This document shows, in pieces, positions 17,577-25,810 of a stretch of DNA of 64,000 nt (position 1 is its first letter; each line of letters starts with the position of its first letter). The stretch is taken from the NCBI GenBank assembly GCA_002316275.1, contig DCDE01000009.1:42811-106810 (forward strand), given 5' to 3'. The position numbers and the translations under genes are program-made. The notes beneath the pieces were generated by a model that made no database searches, was not told the origin of the DNA, and worked only from the letters and a program-made list of their open reading frames with translations. Origin of the DNA: Caldifarciminota bacterium UBA1063 (lineage in GTDB: Bacteria > Hydrothermota > Hydrothermia > UBA1063).

Positions 17577-18743
17577 TTACCTCCCGAGTAAATACTTCAA
17601 AGATTCTGAAACTCTTAACTGTAGATGGGTAACGTGTCCTGGCGGAAAATCTTCTGCTGGATATCCTGGTGCGTCGGTAAAGACCTTAAAGTAGTGAGTG
17701 TAGTTTAATGTGTTCAAGAGATTACTGCACATAACTGCGTGGGGGGTCAGAAACAAATCATCTTCATATCCACAGTCAATATAAATTTTTAAGTTTTTGC
17801 TTTGCACCGATGCAAAGTTTGATTGAATTAGGTTGAATACATCATCATTATGGAGCCAGTCGTGAAAAATACTGTTTGTGTCTCCTGATGGAGTTAACGG
17901 AAGCCTTACGCCAGCCCAGATGGTCCCTCCCGTACCTGGCACTGTATCCAGTGGTATTTCGTAATTTAGAGTATCAAAGGTATTTAACGGACCTATTTTA
18001 GGGCTGAATGCACCTGCCATAGCGAATAGCATAGTAGAGAGCGGCCTTGAAGCACCAAGGTAAAGAGCCGCCGTTGAGGGGATATGGTAGCCAAAGTCTG
18101 CCCATTCTGTCAGAACCGCCTGGATCATATTAACTCCAATTCCCGGTATTTCTGTGAGAAACTGCTCGAAGGCGATGGGACCAGAATGAGATGCACAACC
18201 CTTAAATATATCAGGATATTTAACTCCCAGTTTCATTGCCCCATAACCGCCCATAGAGATGCCGATGATGTAAATTTCCGATGTATCTACGGGGTAGTTA
18301 CCCTTGAGAAAGTTCAGAACATCATGAACCAAGTAATCTTCATATCTACCAAAAACTGAGTGAGCAAAGGGAGGGTATTCGCTATTGGTGTAAAAGCTTC
18401 CACCGAGAACATTGTCCCCGTTTGGCATCAGGGCAATGCATTTATTTATTTTTCCTGCTGAAATCATATAATCGAGGATGCCCTTTATATCCTCTACACT
18501 CTGCCAGAATAAGTGGTTACTACCAAAACCATGAAGGAAGATCACTACTGGATATTTGTACGAAGGATCATAATCTGGTGGGAGGTATAGCATTGCGGGT
18601 TTTGTTCCAATATTTGGGTCGGTGGCAGAAATGCTCACGAGTTCTACATACCCTGAGTCAATGTCAGGTCCTATAATTTCATCAACTTTCTGGCACGAGA
18701 AAGCCAGAACCAATAAAGGTATAGACCACAAAATTTTTTTCAT
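17577..18743 (-). CDS. Lipoprotein esterase of the esterase-D / antigen 85 alpha/beta-hydrolase family
   Basis: 388 residues. Signal peptide with lipobox ending 'LAFSC', Cys17 being the lipidated residue. Alpha/beta-hydrolase core: 'YPVVIFLHGFGS' (oxyanion region), nucleophile Ser163 in 'IGISMGGYGAMKLG', and a late His in 'PPGHVTHLQL'. The substrate is unknown; the family includes feruloyl, formylglutathione and mycolyl esterases. AAGGAGG precedes the ATG. It follows the FadL-like porin gene by 10 bases, so the pair may release and import a hydrophobic product. Confidence 0.82.
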   Translation of the reverse strand: MKKILWSIPLLVLAFSCQKVDEIIGPDIDSGYVELVSISATDPNIGTKPAMLYLPPDYDPSYKYPVVIFLHGFGSNHLFWQSVEDIKGILDYMISAGKINKCIALMPNGDNVLGGSFYTNSEYPPFAHSVFGRYEDYLVHDVLNFLKGNYPVDTSEIYIIGISMGGYGAMKLGVKYPDIFKGCASHSGPIAFEQFLTEIPGIGVNMIQAVLTEWADFGYHIPSTAALYLGASRPLSTMLFAMAGAFSPKIGPLNTFDTLNYEIPLDTVPGTGGTIWAGVRLPLTPSGDTNSIFHDWLHNDDVFNLIQSNFASVQSKNLKIYIDCGYEDDLFLTPHAVMCSNLLNTLNYTHYFKVFTDAPGYPAEDFPPGHVTHLQLRVSESLKYLLGR

Positions 18744-18753
18744 TTTGTCCTCC

Positions 18754-20190
18754 TTAGAATTTGAAGTTTACGTTAAGCCCGAGGGCATTTATGAACATTG
18801 AGTATTTGCCTGGAAGATAGTCGGATTTATAGCTGTAACTTTCACCCCTCTCGACTTCATGGGACACGGGCAGCAGATATTCGTAATTTAAGTTGAGCTC
18901 AACATTTTTCATTATATACCCGATTCCGAGGTTTATGCTGTATTTTTCTCCAGGGTCTGGTATAAGGACAGTTGTTGTGGTGGCAGGTACAGGTGACTGG
19001 TCCCAGTAAGCCCCCGCTCTTAAAAATAGGTTCGGGAAGAGCGCATACTCAGCTCCGATGCTTACTCTATAAGTATTGTTCCACAGGAAATTTAATGTGT
19101 CGGTCTTTAGAGTATCCAAGGGTATCATCCCACCGATCTTAAGAACAAGGTTTTGAAAATCTACTCCGAGCCTGTCCATAGTAAACCATCGTGTCCAGTC
19201 TACGTCAAGGGCTAAGAGTAAGGTCTCTGTCAGTTTGTAAGAGAGTCCAGCCCCGAAGTTCATGGGGAGGTTTAGTGTAGTCTTCAAACCCCCTGAACCG
19301 CTGGCTGTGGAGCCGTTAAAAATAAACTGAGCCTCGGGCGGCACCTGAGAAAGCAAGTAGTCATTATAGGGAAAGTAAAGCACTAAGTCAGCGGTGCCCT
19401 CAATATTTATTTTGGAATACAACCTCGCTGATGCTCCCATTTTGAGTTTGTCAGAAAGGTTCCAGAGGACGCCAATGTTTCCACCAAGTCCCCATCCAGT
19501 ACCTTCAATTTTCGTGTCAATGGGGAAAAGCCTGTACTGGATGGGTAGGGAAGTGAGAGATGGATCGATGGTCGCCGGGTCTAAGAAGTTTACTTTCCGA
19601 AGCATTATGTTAGTAAGAGTAACACCTCCTGAAATGCCAACCATAAGGGGCCCAAATGCTTTTCCGTAGGATAGGTACATATTGTAGATTGAAAGATTGC
19701 TCTGCCAGTCGTGTTTTTCGTACTCTGGTATATGAAATGACGTATCTGTGGTGTTGTAGTATCCAATGGGGAAGTCGTATAGATCCCATTTAGAGCCTAG
19801 CCCGAAGGGGACAGTGAAGGAAATGGCGACCCTGCTCTCAGCGATCTCAAAGGGTGTTACATATACAAAAGCCGGGATATAAAAGTTCTGGGGCACGGAA
19901 TTTACCTTTTCTCGTAGAGAATAGGGTCCATCGTATCCGAGGATACCTGTATTGGGTTCAAACGAGCTACGAGGCCCTACGGCAATTCCATTAAGGGCGA
20001 TCTGAGTCTCGGTTAGATACGATACACCTGCAGGGTTCCAGTATACGGCTGACCAGTCGTTGGCAATTGCTCTAAAGGCTCCGCCCATCGATAAAGCTCT
20101 TGCTCCAACTCCAGAAAGTGCGAACCCTCCTGCGTTGAGGGATGTTACCAGTATCACTACCGGTAATACATTTTTAATGGATCTCTGCAT
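18754..20190 (-). CDS. FadL/OmpP1/TodX-family outer membrane transporter
   Basis: 478-residue beta-barrel for long-chain fatty acids or other hydrophobic compounds. Signal peptide, then the diagnostic mature N-terminus 'GGFALSGVGARALSMGGAF' and 'DWSAVYWNPAGVSYL', which form the plug-like hatch and NPA-containing motif. Many alternating strands follow, ending in 'FINALGLNVNFKF' with the terminal Phe of outer membrane proteins. GGAGGT six bases before the ATG. First gene of a set with the lipoprotein esterase and kdsB. Confidence 0.9.
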   Translation of the reverse strand: MQRSIKNVLPVVILVTSLNAGGFALSGVGARALSMGGAFRAIANDWSAVYWNPAGVSYLTETQIALNGIAVGPRSSFEPNTGILGYDGPYSLREKVNSVPQNFYIPAFVYVTPFEIAESRVAISFTVPFGLGSKWDLYDFPIGYYNTTDTSFHIPEYEKHDWQSNLSIYNMYLSYGKAFGPLMVGISGGVTLTNIMLRKVNFLDPATIDPSLTSLPIQYRLFPIDTKIEGTGWGLGGNIGVLWNLSDKLKMGASARLYSKINIEGTADLVLYFPYNDYLLSQVPPEAQFIFNGSTASGSGGLKTTLNLPMNFGAGLSYKLTETLLLALDVDWTRWFTMDRLGVDFQNLVLKIGGMIPLDTLKTDTLNFLWNNTYRVSIGAEYALFPNLFLRAGAYWDQSPVPATTTTVLIPDPGEKYSINLGIGYIMKNVELNLNYEYLLPVSHEVERGESYSYKSDYLPGKYSMFINALGLNVNFKF

Positions 20191-20483
20191 ATATACCTCC
20201 GTTAATAGATGGATAACTTACTCTATTCATAGACTTCGTCTGAGTATACCTACTTTGTTTTTATTTCTCTCTACCATTTTATACTGCAACCTTCTAAAGT
20301 TATAACTGCAAAATTGTTGAGCATTATTCAAGCAGAGTCAAAAATTCTCCGGGTTTTCCTATTTTGTGGCAAGGGACATGATTATAAAAAAAAATTTATT
20401 CAATAGTACTCAATTAAGATATAAAATTACTTTTTGCTTACAGTTTTTGCATTACCGGTATTGTTGTTTTTACTAAAGGCTTA

Positions 20484-21242
20484 CTATTGAGCTATCCAAC
20501 CCCCATCTACCACAAGGGTGTGGCCAATCATGTATTCGCTGTCATCACTAGCAAGGAAGGCTACTGCATTAGCTATATCTTGAGGAGTTCCCACTCTCCC
20601 ATATGGTATCTTGTTAAGAAGTGCTTTTGAGACCTCATTATTAGCTAACAGATTGCCGGTCATAGGGGTTTCAATGACGCCGGGGGCTACTGCATTAACA
20701 TTGATCTTGAATCTTGCAAGTTCGGTAGCTAATTCCCTTGTAAGATTTACGATGGCGCCCTTAGTTGCACAGTAGATGCTGGATATATCGAAACTTACAA
20801 ATCCTGCGATACTGGCGATATTGATTATCTTACCATAGTTTTGTTTCTTCATGATGGGAATCACATATTTTGAGCAGAGAATTAAGCCTCTCAAGTTTAT
20901 ATTGAGGATTCTGTCAATTACGCTCGTTTCCATCTTGTCTAATTCTCCTTGGGCGAAGATGCCGGCATTATTAACGAGTATGTCGATTCTGCCGTAGGTT
21001 TCTGAAACTCTATCGATGACATTTTTGATATTTTTTTCGTCAGTTACATCCAATTTTAGTGCAAGGCCTCTACCACCTGCTGTAGCGATTTTGTCTACCA
21101 CTTTTTGACAATCATTTTCATCTATGTCTGTTACTACCACCCTTGCCCCATTAGCAGCAAGCTTTAGAGCAATACCTTCACCTATACCCCTACGTGCCCC
21201 TGTTACAATGGCAACTTTATCTTTTAAATCGTATCTATTCAT
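20484..21242 (-). CDS. Short-chain dehydrogenase/reductase (FabG-like)
   Basis: 252 residues, classical SDR. Cofactor motif 'TGARRGIGEG', 'DIDEND' favouring NAD(H), 'LVNNAGIF', catalytic Ser in 'NIASIAGF', and 'YCATKGA' (Tyr-x3-Lys). The C-terminus 'YMIGHTLVVDGGW' is typical of 3-oxoacyl-ACP reductase and glucose dehydrogenase-like SDRs; the substrate cannot be told. I place the start at 21242 because AGGAGGTC lies just upstream; a longer frame from 21278 has no ribosome site. Confidence 0.88.
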   Translation of the reverse strand: MNRYDLKDKVAIVTGARRGIGEGIALKLAANGARVVVTDIDENDCQKVVDKIATAGGRGLALKLDVTDEKNIKNVIDRVSETYGRIDILVNNAGIFAQGELDKMETSVIDRILNINLRGLILCSKYVIPIMKKQNYGKIINIASIAGFVSFDISSIYCATKGAIVNLTRELATELARFKINVNAVAPGVIETPMTGNLLANNEVSKALLNKIPYGRVGTPQDIANAVAFLASDDSEYMIGHTLVVDGGWIAQ

Positions 21243-21328
21243 TTGACCTCCTTTCCTACCTTTATCGGTCATAAACAATTGCTTACTACCTACTCCACAA
21301 TTCTAAGACTTGATATTGTATTTGTTAT

Positions 21329-21357
21329 AAAATAACACTAATAGCAGGTGTTGTCAA
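21329..21357 (-). promoter_or_regulatory. Promoter of the SDR gene
   Basis: On the minus strand: TTGACA (21357-21352), 17-base spacer, TATTTT (21334-21329). Perfect -35. It predicts a leader of about 80 bases before the SDR start at 21242. Confidence 0.6.
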
Positions 21358-21455
21358 TAGTTAAATTTAATATTTGTTTTTCTATTATTTTCTGAAAATC
21401 CGATAATGATTAAAGCTGACACCTTCTGTGTAGGACAATAAGCTTGAATTCAGTC

Positions 21456-23234
21456 TTAGCTATTATTGCGTTGAATATATTCCCTCAAACCTCGATATAT
21501 CTTTAGTGCCATCTTTTCGCCTATACCCTGCACACTTTTGATTTCTTCGAGGGATGCTTCTCTAATCTTTTTCATGGAGCCAAAGTGTTGTATAAGTTTT
21601 GATGTTGTTTTTGGTCCTACTCCATCAATTTTTAGAGATGTTTCGTGAATCTTCTTACTTCTCAATTTCCTGTGGTAGGTAATAGCGAAACGATGGGCTT
21701 CGTCTCTCAAGACTTTCATAAGGCTAAATAGGTGGCTTCTTTTGGGTATCATTACACGCCTTCCATCTTCGAGATAGATGTCATCAAACCGTTTTGCAAA
21801 GGCAATAAGGGGTATATCCTTCCCCAGTTCTTTCTTTGCTTTCTTTGCAAGGCTGAGTTGTGGTAGTCCACCGTCGATTATGATCACATCGGGCAGGGGT
21901 TCGTCGTCGAGCCGCCTCTTTACGATCTCGTATATCATATGTGGGTCATCTTCGCGGTAAGTTTGGATTTTGTATCTCCTATAGTTAGACTTCGAGAGGC
22001 TTTTCTTTAAAAAGCAAACAAAAGATCCTACCTTTTCTGAGCCGAATAATTGGGAAATGTCACAAGCTTCGACTCTCTCTGGAACTTGTGGCAAGTTCAA
22101 CAGTTCCGAAAGCTCAATAAGACCTGGATGAATGTCTCTTACGCCTTTCTTTTTACTTACTTCTTCTTCGAGTTCATTCCGAGCATTTTCGTAAGCCATT
22201 TCGATTAATCTACGATCTTCTGTGGATTCTGTAACTCTGATGTCGAGCTTCAGTGCTGAAGAGACCACTTTTAAATCTTTAATTTTTTTGTCGATCACCA
22301 CAAGTTGTGGAGGGACGGCTGAAGTTGAATAGTATTGTACGAGAAATCCTGAAAGTATTTCCTCATCTTTATCATTTTCAGAAGTTTCAAGGAAGTAAGA
22401 CTCTCGATCGACAACAGTACCCTCTCTGACTTTAATTATATATGCAATGGCATTGCGGTAGATTCTATATACCACGCAGATGTCTTTGTTCTCTCCGCCA
22501 AGTCTTTGGACTGCTTGCTCCTTTGAAAGCTTACGGATTGCGAGGAGCTCATCTCGAAAGATTTTTGCCTTCTCATATTCGAGATTACGAGAAGCCTGTT
22601 TCATTTTTTCCTCAAGCTCGGCTTCAATCTCGTCAGTGTCTCCCTTAAGAAACTTTGTCACATTTTGGATAATCTGCCCATAGATTTCTGCGTCAACTTT
22701 CCCGGGTATACACGGAGCAAGACATTTACCTATGTGGTAATCGATACAGGGTGTAATCTTTCTACTTGTGGGGAGCTTATATTTGCACACCCTTATTGGG
22801 AAAATCTTTCTCAGTGCCCTTATGGTTTTCCTAACGGCCTGTGCATTGACATATGGACCAAAAATGGTAATACCTGACTCTTTTAAGTTTCGTGTCAGTG
22901 CTATTGCTGGGTACGGTCCACCGGTGATTTTTATGTAAGGGTATTTTTTATCGTCTTTTAATCTTATGTTGTATTTTGGCTTATGTATCTTAATTAGATT
23001 TGCTTCGAGGAGTAGTGCTTCTTCTTCACTGCCCGTTACTATGTACTCAAGATCGTCGGACCTTTTAACAATGGCCCTGATACGCGGGTCGGCCTTAATA
23101 GAAAGGTAGTATTTAAGGCGGTTTTTTAAATCTCTTGCCTTTCCAACATACAGAATCTCCTTGCCCCTGCGAAATATGTAAACCCCTGGAGAGTGTGGCG
23201 CAGCATTAATCTTCCCCGTTTTTGGCTCATACAT
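21456..23234 (-). CDS. uvrC: UvrABC excinuclease subunit C
   Basis: Makes both incisions in nucleotide excision repair. 592 residues. GIY-YIG nuclease at the N-terminus ('PGVYIFRRGKEILYVGKARDLKNR'), a four-cysteine segment ('VCKYKL', 'PCIDYHIGKCLAPC'), UVR motif near 215 ('RNLEYEKAKIFRDEL'), RNase H-like C-terminal nuclease ('ACDISQLFG', 'IIDGGLPQLSLAKKA') and tandem helix-hairpin-helix ('IDGVGPKTTSKLIQHFGS', 'VQGIGEKMALKIY'). No ribosome site; a TAAAAT box lies exactly six bases upstream of the ATG, suggesting a leaderless message. Confidence 0.95.
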   Translation of the reverse strand: MYEPKTGKINAAPHSPGVYIFRRGKEILYVGKARDLKNRLKYYLSIKADPRIRAIVKRSDDLEYIVTGSEEEALLLEANLIKIHKPKYNIRLKDDKKYPYIKITGGPYPAIALTRNLKESGITIFGPYVNAQAVRKTIRALRKIFPIRVCKYKLPTSRKITPCIDYHIGKCLAPCIPGKVDAEIYGQIIQNVTKFLKGDTDEIEAELEEKMKQASRNLEYEKAKIFRDELLAIRKLSKEQAVQRLGGENKDICVVYRIYRNAIAYIIKVREGTVVDRESYFLETSENDKDEEILSGFLVQYYSTSAVPPQLVVIDKKIKDLKVVSSALKLDIRVTESTEDRRLIEMAYENARNELEEEVSKKKGVRDIHPGLIELSELLNLPQVPERVEACDISQLFGSEKVGSFVCFLKKSLSKSNYRRYKIQTYREDDPHMIYEIVKRRLDDEPLPDVIIIDGGLPQLSLAKKAKKELGKDIPLIAFAKRFDDIYLEDGRRVMIPKRSHLFSLMKVLRDEAHRFAITYHRKLRSKKIHETSLKIDGVGPKTTSKLIQHFGSMKKIREASLEEIKSVQGIGEKMALKIYRGLREYIQRNNS

Positions 23235-23240
23235 AAGTAA

Positions 23241-23246
23241 ATTTTA
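23241..23246 (-). promoter_or_regulatory. -10 box of uvrC, leaderless spacing
   Basis: On the minus strand TAAAAT followed by TTACTT and the uvrC ATG. A clear -35 is not visible at 16-18 bases. No Shine-Dalgarno sequence. Confidence 0.5.
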
Positions 23247-23461
23247 AAACAATGTGTTGGTATTTTCTTGTAGTGCAGAGTTCAGCATAGTCGCTTGAAA
23301 AAACTAAAAGATCCGTGTAATTAAAAAGGGGGGGTGCTTAAAAGAAAATAATATGGGATTCCTCCATTTAGAAGCAGCGTAAGGAATTATATCAGGGTTG
23401 TTGTGGTAATTTAGAATAAAGGCTTCCTCCTTTAGCGTTTTATGGGTTAGAGATTTGGGTT

Positions 23462-23467
23462 TAAAAT
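23462..23467 (+). promoter_or_regulatory. -10 box of the molybdopterin oxidoreductase gene, leaderless spacing
   Basis: TAAAAT followed by six bases (GGTAGT) and the ATG at 23474. The -35 is weak. No ribosome site is present. Confidence 0.5.
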
Positions 23468-23473
23468 GGTAGT

Positions 23474-25399
23474 ATGAAGAAGTCTGTGTGTATGAGGGAT
23501 TGTTTTGATACTTGTTTTTTCAAGACTGATTATAATGGTTCTCAACTTCTATTACGCCCAGACTGCAAAAACCCAATAACAGCATGCTTTCTCTGTTATA
23601 AGGGCAGACATATGGGGGAATGGGCTCTGTCGAGCGATAGGCTCAGAACGCCACTTTTTAACGTGAAAAAAGGTTCAGAAGAACTTCAGCCCATCTCTTG
23701 GGATAGCGCCTTTCTTATCTTCAGAGATGCTCTTAGAGGCGTGCAGAGGGACTTTGGGACAGATAAAGTGCTGGTCTTTGAATTTGCAGGAACAAGGGGC
23801 ATTATAAATCGATTCTTCCCATACAGGTTTTTCAATAAGGTGAATGCTTCTTTTGTTAAACATAACCTATGTGATGCTGGGGGAGATGAGGCGTTGAAAG
23901 ATGTTTATGGTACTTCCGTTGGTCTGTCACCTGAAGATGTAGAAGGTTCCAATCTCGTGGTTTATTGGGGGATGAACCCTGTTAAGACCAATTTGCATGG
24001 TTACAGTTTTTTCAAAAGAAGAGGATTCGAAATTGGTGTAGTAGACGTGAGAAAGAGTGAAACCGCGCGTAACGCCAATTATTTTCTGAAGATTAGTCCA
24101 TCTTCAGATCTACATTTGGCTTTGCTGCTTTCTAAGATTCTTGTGGAGAAGGGCTTATATGCTGAAGATTTTGTATTAAAAAATTCAATAGGCTTCGATG
24201 CTTTTAGAGATTATCTGAAAGGTCTTTCCTTTAGTACTCTCACGGATAGGTGCGGTGTAACTTATGAGGAGGCGGAAAACTTTGCTCGCGTTTTTTTCGA
24301 GAGGAAGGGTATAATACACATAGGATATGGGTTCCAGCGAAGTCAGGATGGCCCTATGGCAGTTGCTATGATCTCCTATCTTCCTTTTCTTGTGGGACAT
24401 CTTCCCGGTTTTATCTATAATATGGATGTTGGACTTGATAAGGAATATGTGAAGGGGTCTCACCTGAGGAGCTGCGAGAATAACTTCATTTATCAGTCGG
24501 ATCTTGCTGAAGCCATTGAGAATGGTGACGTTAAGTTTCTTTTTATTTACAATGCTAACCCCCTTGTAACTAACCCCAATGTGAATCGGCTGAAGAGAGC
24601 AATATTGAATAATAATGTCTTTGTGGTCACTCATGATTTATTTCTTACCGATACGGCATTATATTCAGATATAGTTTTCCCCGCAAAATCCTTTTTTGAG
24701 TACTTCGATATTGTGGATTCGTACTATCACCAGTATGTTGGGATTAACGAAAAGGTTTTTGAAGGTTGGGGGATGAGTAATTATGAATTAGTCAGAAAAC
24801 TTGCCAATTACTTTGGATACAGTGACCCCGAGCTACAGGAAGATGAGAGAAACATAGCTAAGGAAGTTTTAAAATCCGTAGATATAAACATTGATCAACT
24901 GAGTAAGAAGGGTTATTTAAAGGTAGAGAGGAAGTTTCAAATTGGGACTCCCTCTGGAAAGGTGGAATTTGTTTCCCGTAGAAGAAAAAAGAGAAATATT
25001 CCTGACTTTCCGGATATCAGTTTAGAAAGAATTGAGTTGAAACAGGAGAGGTTCCCTTTGAGGCTCCTTTCCCTTACGTGCGATAAGACCATAACGAGCC
25101 AATATAGTAATACACTCGGTGAAGTTGATGCGAGGGTATTTATTAACCCTAAAGATGCCGAAACTCGTGGCCTTGTAGAGGGCGAGAGAGTTAATGTGTT
25201 TAACGATAAGGGAAGCATATTTACTACTGTCCACATCGATGATTCACTGCCACAGGGCTCTGTAGTTATGTTTAAAGCTTTTTGGCCAAGTATTACGGGA
25301 TTTACTGTAAATGAGCTTACTGACGATCATACTGTAAAGGAGTTCGGTTCTCAGGCGGCCTACCACGACACGTATGTCGAAGTAATGAAGGTCCCGTAG
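23474..25399 (+). CDS. Molybdopterin-dependent oxidoreductase, cytosolic type
   Basis: 641-residue member of the DMSO reductase/formate dehydrogenase superfamily. The N-terminal [4Fe-4S] ligands are 'CMRDCFDTC' plus 'FLCYKG'. Domain II has 'LCDAGGDEALKDVYG' (Cys a candidate metal ligand) and 'VVYWGMNPVKTNLHG'. 'LFIYNANPLVTNPN' and the C-terminal molydopterin-binding barrel ('DKTITSQYSNTLGEVDARVFINP') follow. No Tat signal, no partner subunit and no cofactor gene nearby, so substrate and electron acceptor are unknown. Start codon follows a -10 box by six bases. Confidence 0.85.
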   Translation: MKKSVCMRDCFDTCFFKTDYNGSQLLLRPDCKNPITACFLCYKGRHMGEWALSSDRLRTPLFNVKKGSEELQPISWDSAFLIFRDALRGVQRDFGTDKVLVFEFAGTRGIINRFFPYRFFNKVNASFVKHNLCDAGGDEALKDVYGTSVGLSPEDVEGSNLVVYWGMNPVKTNLHGYSFFKRRGFEIGVVDVRKSETARNANYFLKISPSSDLHLALLLSKILVEKGLYAEDFVLKNSIGFDAFRDYLKGLSFSTLTDRCGVTYEEAENFARVFFERKGIIHIGYGFQRSQDGPMAVAMISYLPFLVGHLPGFIYNMDVGLDKEYVKGSHLRSCENNFIYQSDLAEAIENGDVKFLFIYNANPLVTNPNVNRLKRAILNNNVFVVTHDLFLTDTALYSDIVFPAKSFFEYFDIVDSYYHQYVGINEKVFEGWGMSNYELVRKLANYFGYSDPELQEDERNIAKEVLKSVDINIDQLSKKGYLKVERKFQIGTPSGKVEFVSRRRKKRNIPDFPDISLERIELKQERFPLRLLSLTCDKTITSQYSNTLGEVDARVFINPKDAETRGLVEGERVNVFNDKGSIFTTVHIDDSLPQGSVVMFKAFWPSITGFTVNELTDDHTVKEFGSQAAYHDTYVEVMKVP

Positions 25400-25410
25400 G
25401 TATTGATCTA

Positions 25411-25439
25411 TTGATGGTTCGGAAAGCTCGCATTATTAT
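25411..25439 (+). promoter_or_regulatory. Predicted leaderless promoter of panD
   Basis: TTGATG (25411-25416), 17-base spacer, TATTAT (25434-25439), six bases, then ATG at 25446. No ribosome site before the ATG. Confidence 0.68.
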
Positions 25440-25445
25440 TTATCT

Positions 25446-25778
25446 ATGTATGTTATGATTCTAAAATCTAAAATTCACCGGATAAAAATTACGGATAAGA
25501 ATTTAAATTATGAGGGAAGTCTCACTGTTGATGCGGACCTTCTGGAGCGAGCAGGATTTTTTCCATACGAGAGGGTTGAGGTTTATAACATCAACAATGG
25601 AGAAAGGTTTTCCACTTACGTAATCCCAGGTAAGCGTGGCACTTTAGAGTGTGTTCTCAACGGTGCAACAGCGAGGAAGGGGGAGCTGGGCGACCTTTTA
25701 ATCGTTGTCTCTTTTGCCGTTGTCACGCCTGAAGAAGCGAAGAGTTTTAAGCCACAAGTTGTACTATTAGACAATTAG
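25446..25778 (+). CDS. panD: Aspartate 1-decarboxylase
   Basis: Makes beta-alanine for pantothenate and CoA. 110 residues, a little shorter than the usual 115-130. Self-cleavage site Gly-Ser in 'YEGSLTVDADLLE' yields the pyruvoyl group; 'YNINNGERFSTYVIPG' and 'VLNGATARKGELGDLLIV' are conserved. The ATG at 25446 sits six bases after a TATTAT box; an alternative in-frame ATG at 25455 would match the common 'MxxxKIHR' start. Type III pantothenate kinase for the same CoA route is at 50279. Confidence 0.93.
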   Translation: MYVMILKSKIHRIKITDKNLNYEGSLTVDADLLERAGFFPYERVEVYNINNGERFSTYVIPGKRGTLECVLNGATARKGELGDLLIVVSFAVVTPEEAKSFKPQVVLLDN

Positions 25779-25798
25779 CCTGTACCCCTAGCTATCTA

Positions 25799-25804
25799 TA
25801 TAAT
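25799..25804 (+). promoter_or_regulatory. -10 box of the tricorn-like protease gene, leaderless spacing
   Basis: Perfect TATAAT followed by six bases (TTCTTT) and ATG at 25811. The -35 region overlaps the panD stop and is weak. No ribosome site. Confidence 0.6.
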
Positions 25805-25810
25805 TTCTTT

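Noticed and set aside
24185..24634. 149-codon minus-strand frame inside the molybdopterin oxidoreductase gene
   Set aside because: Shadow of a conserved gene; no start signal or recognisable domain.
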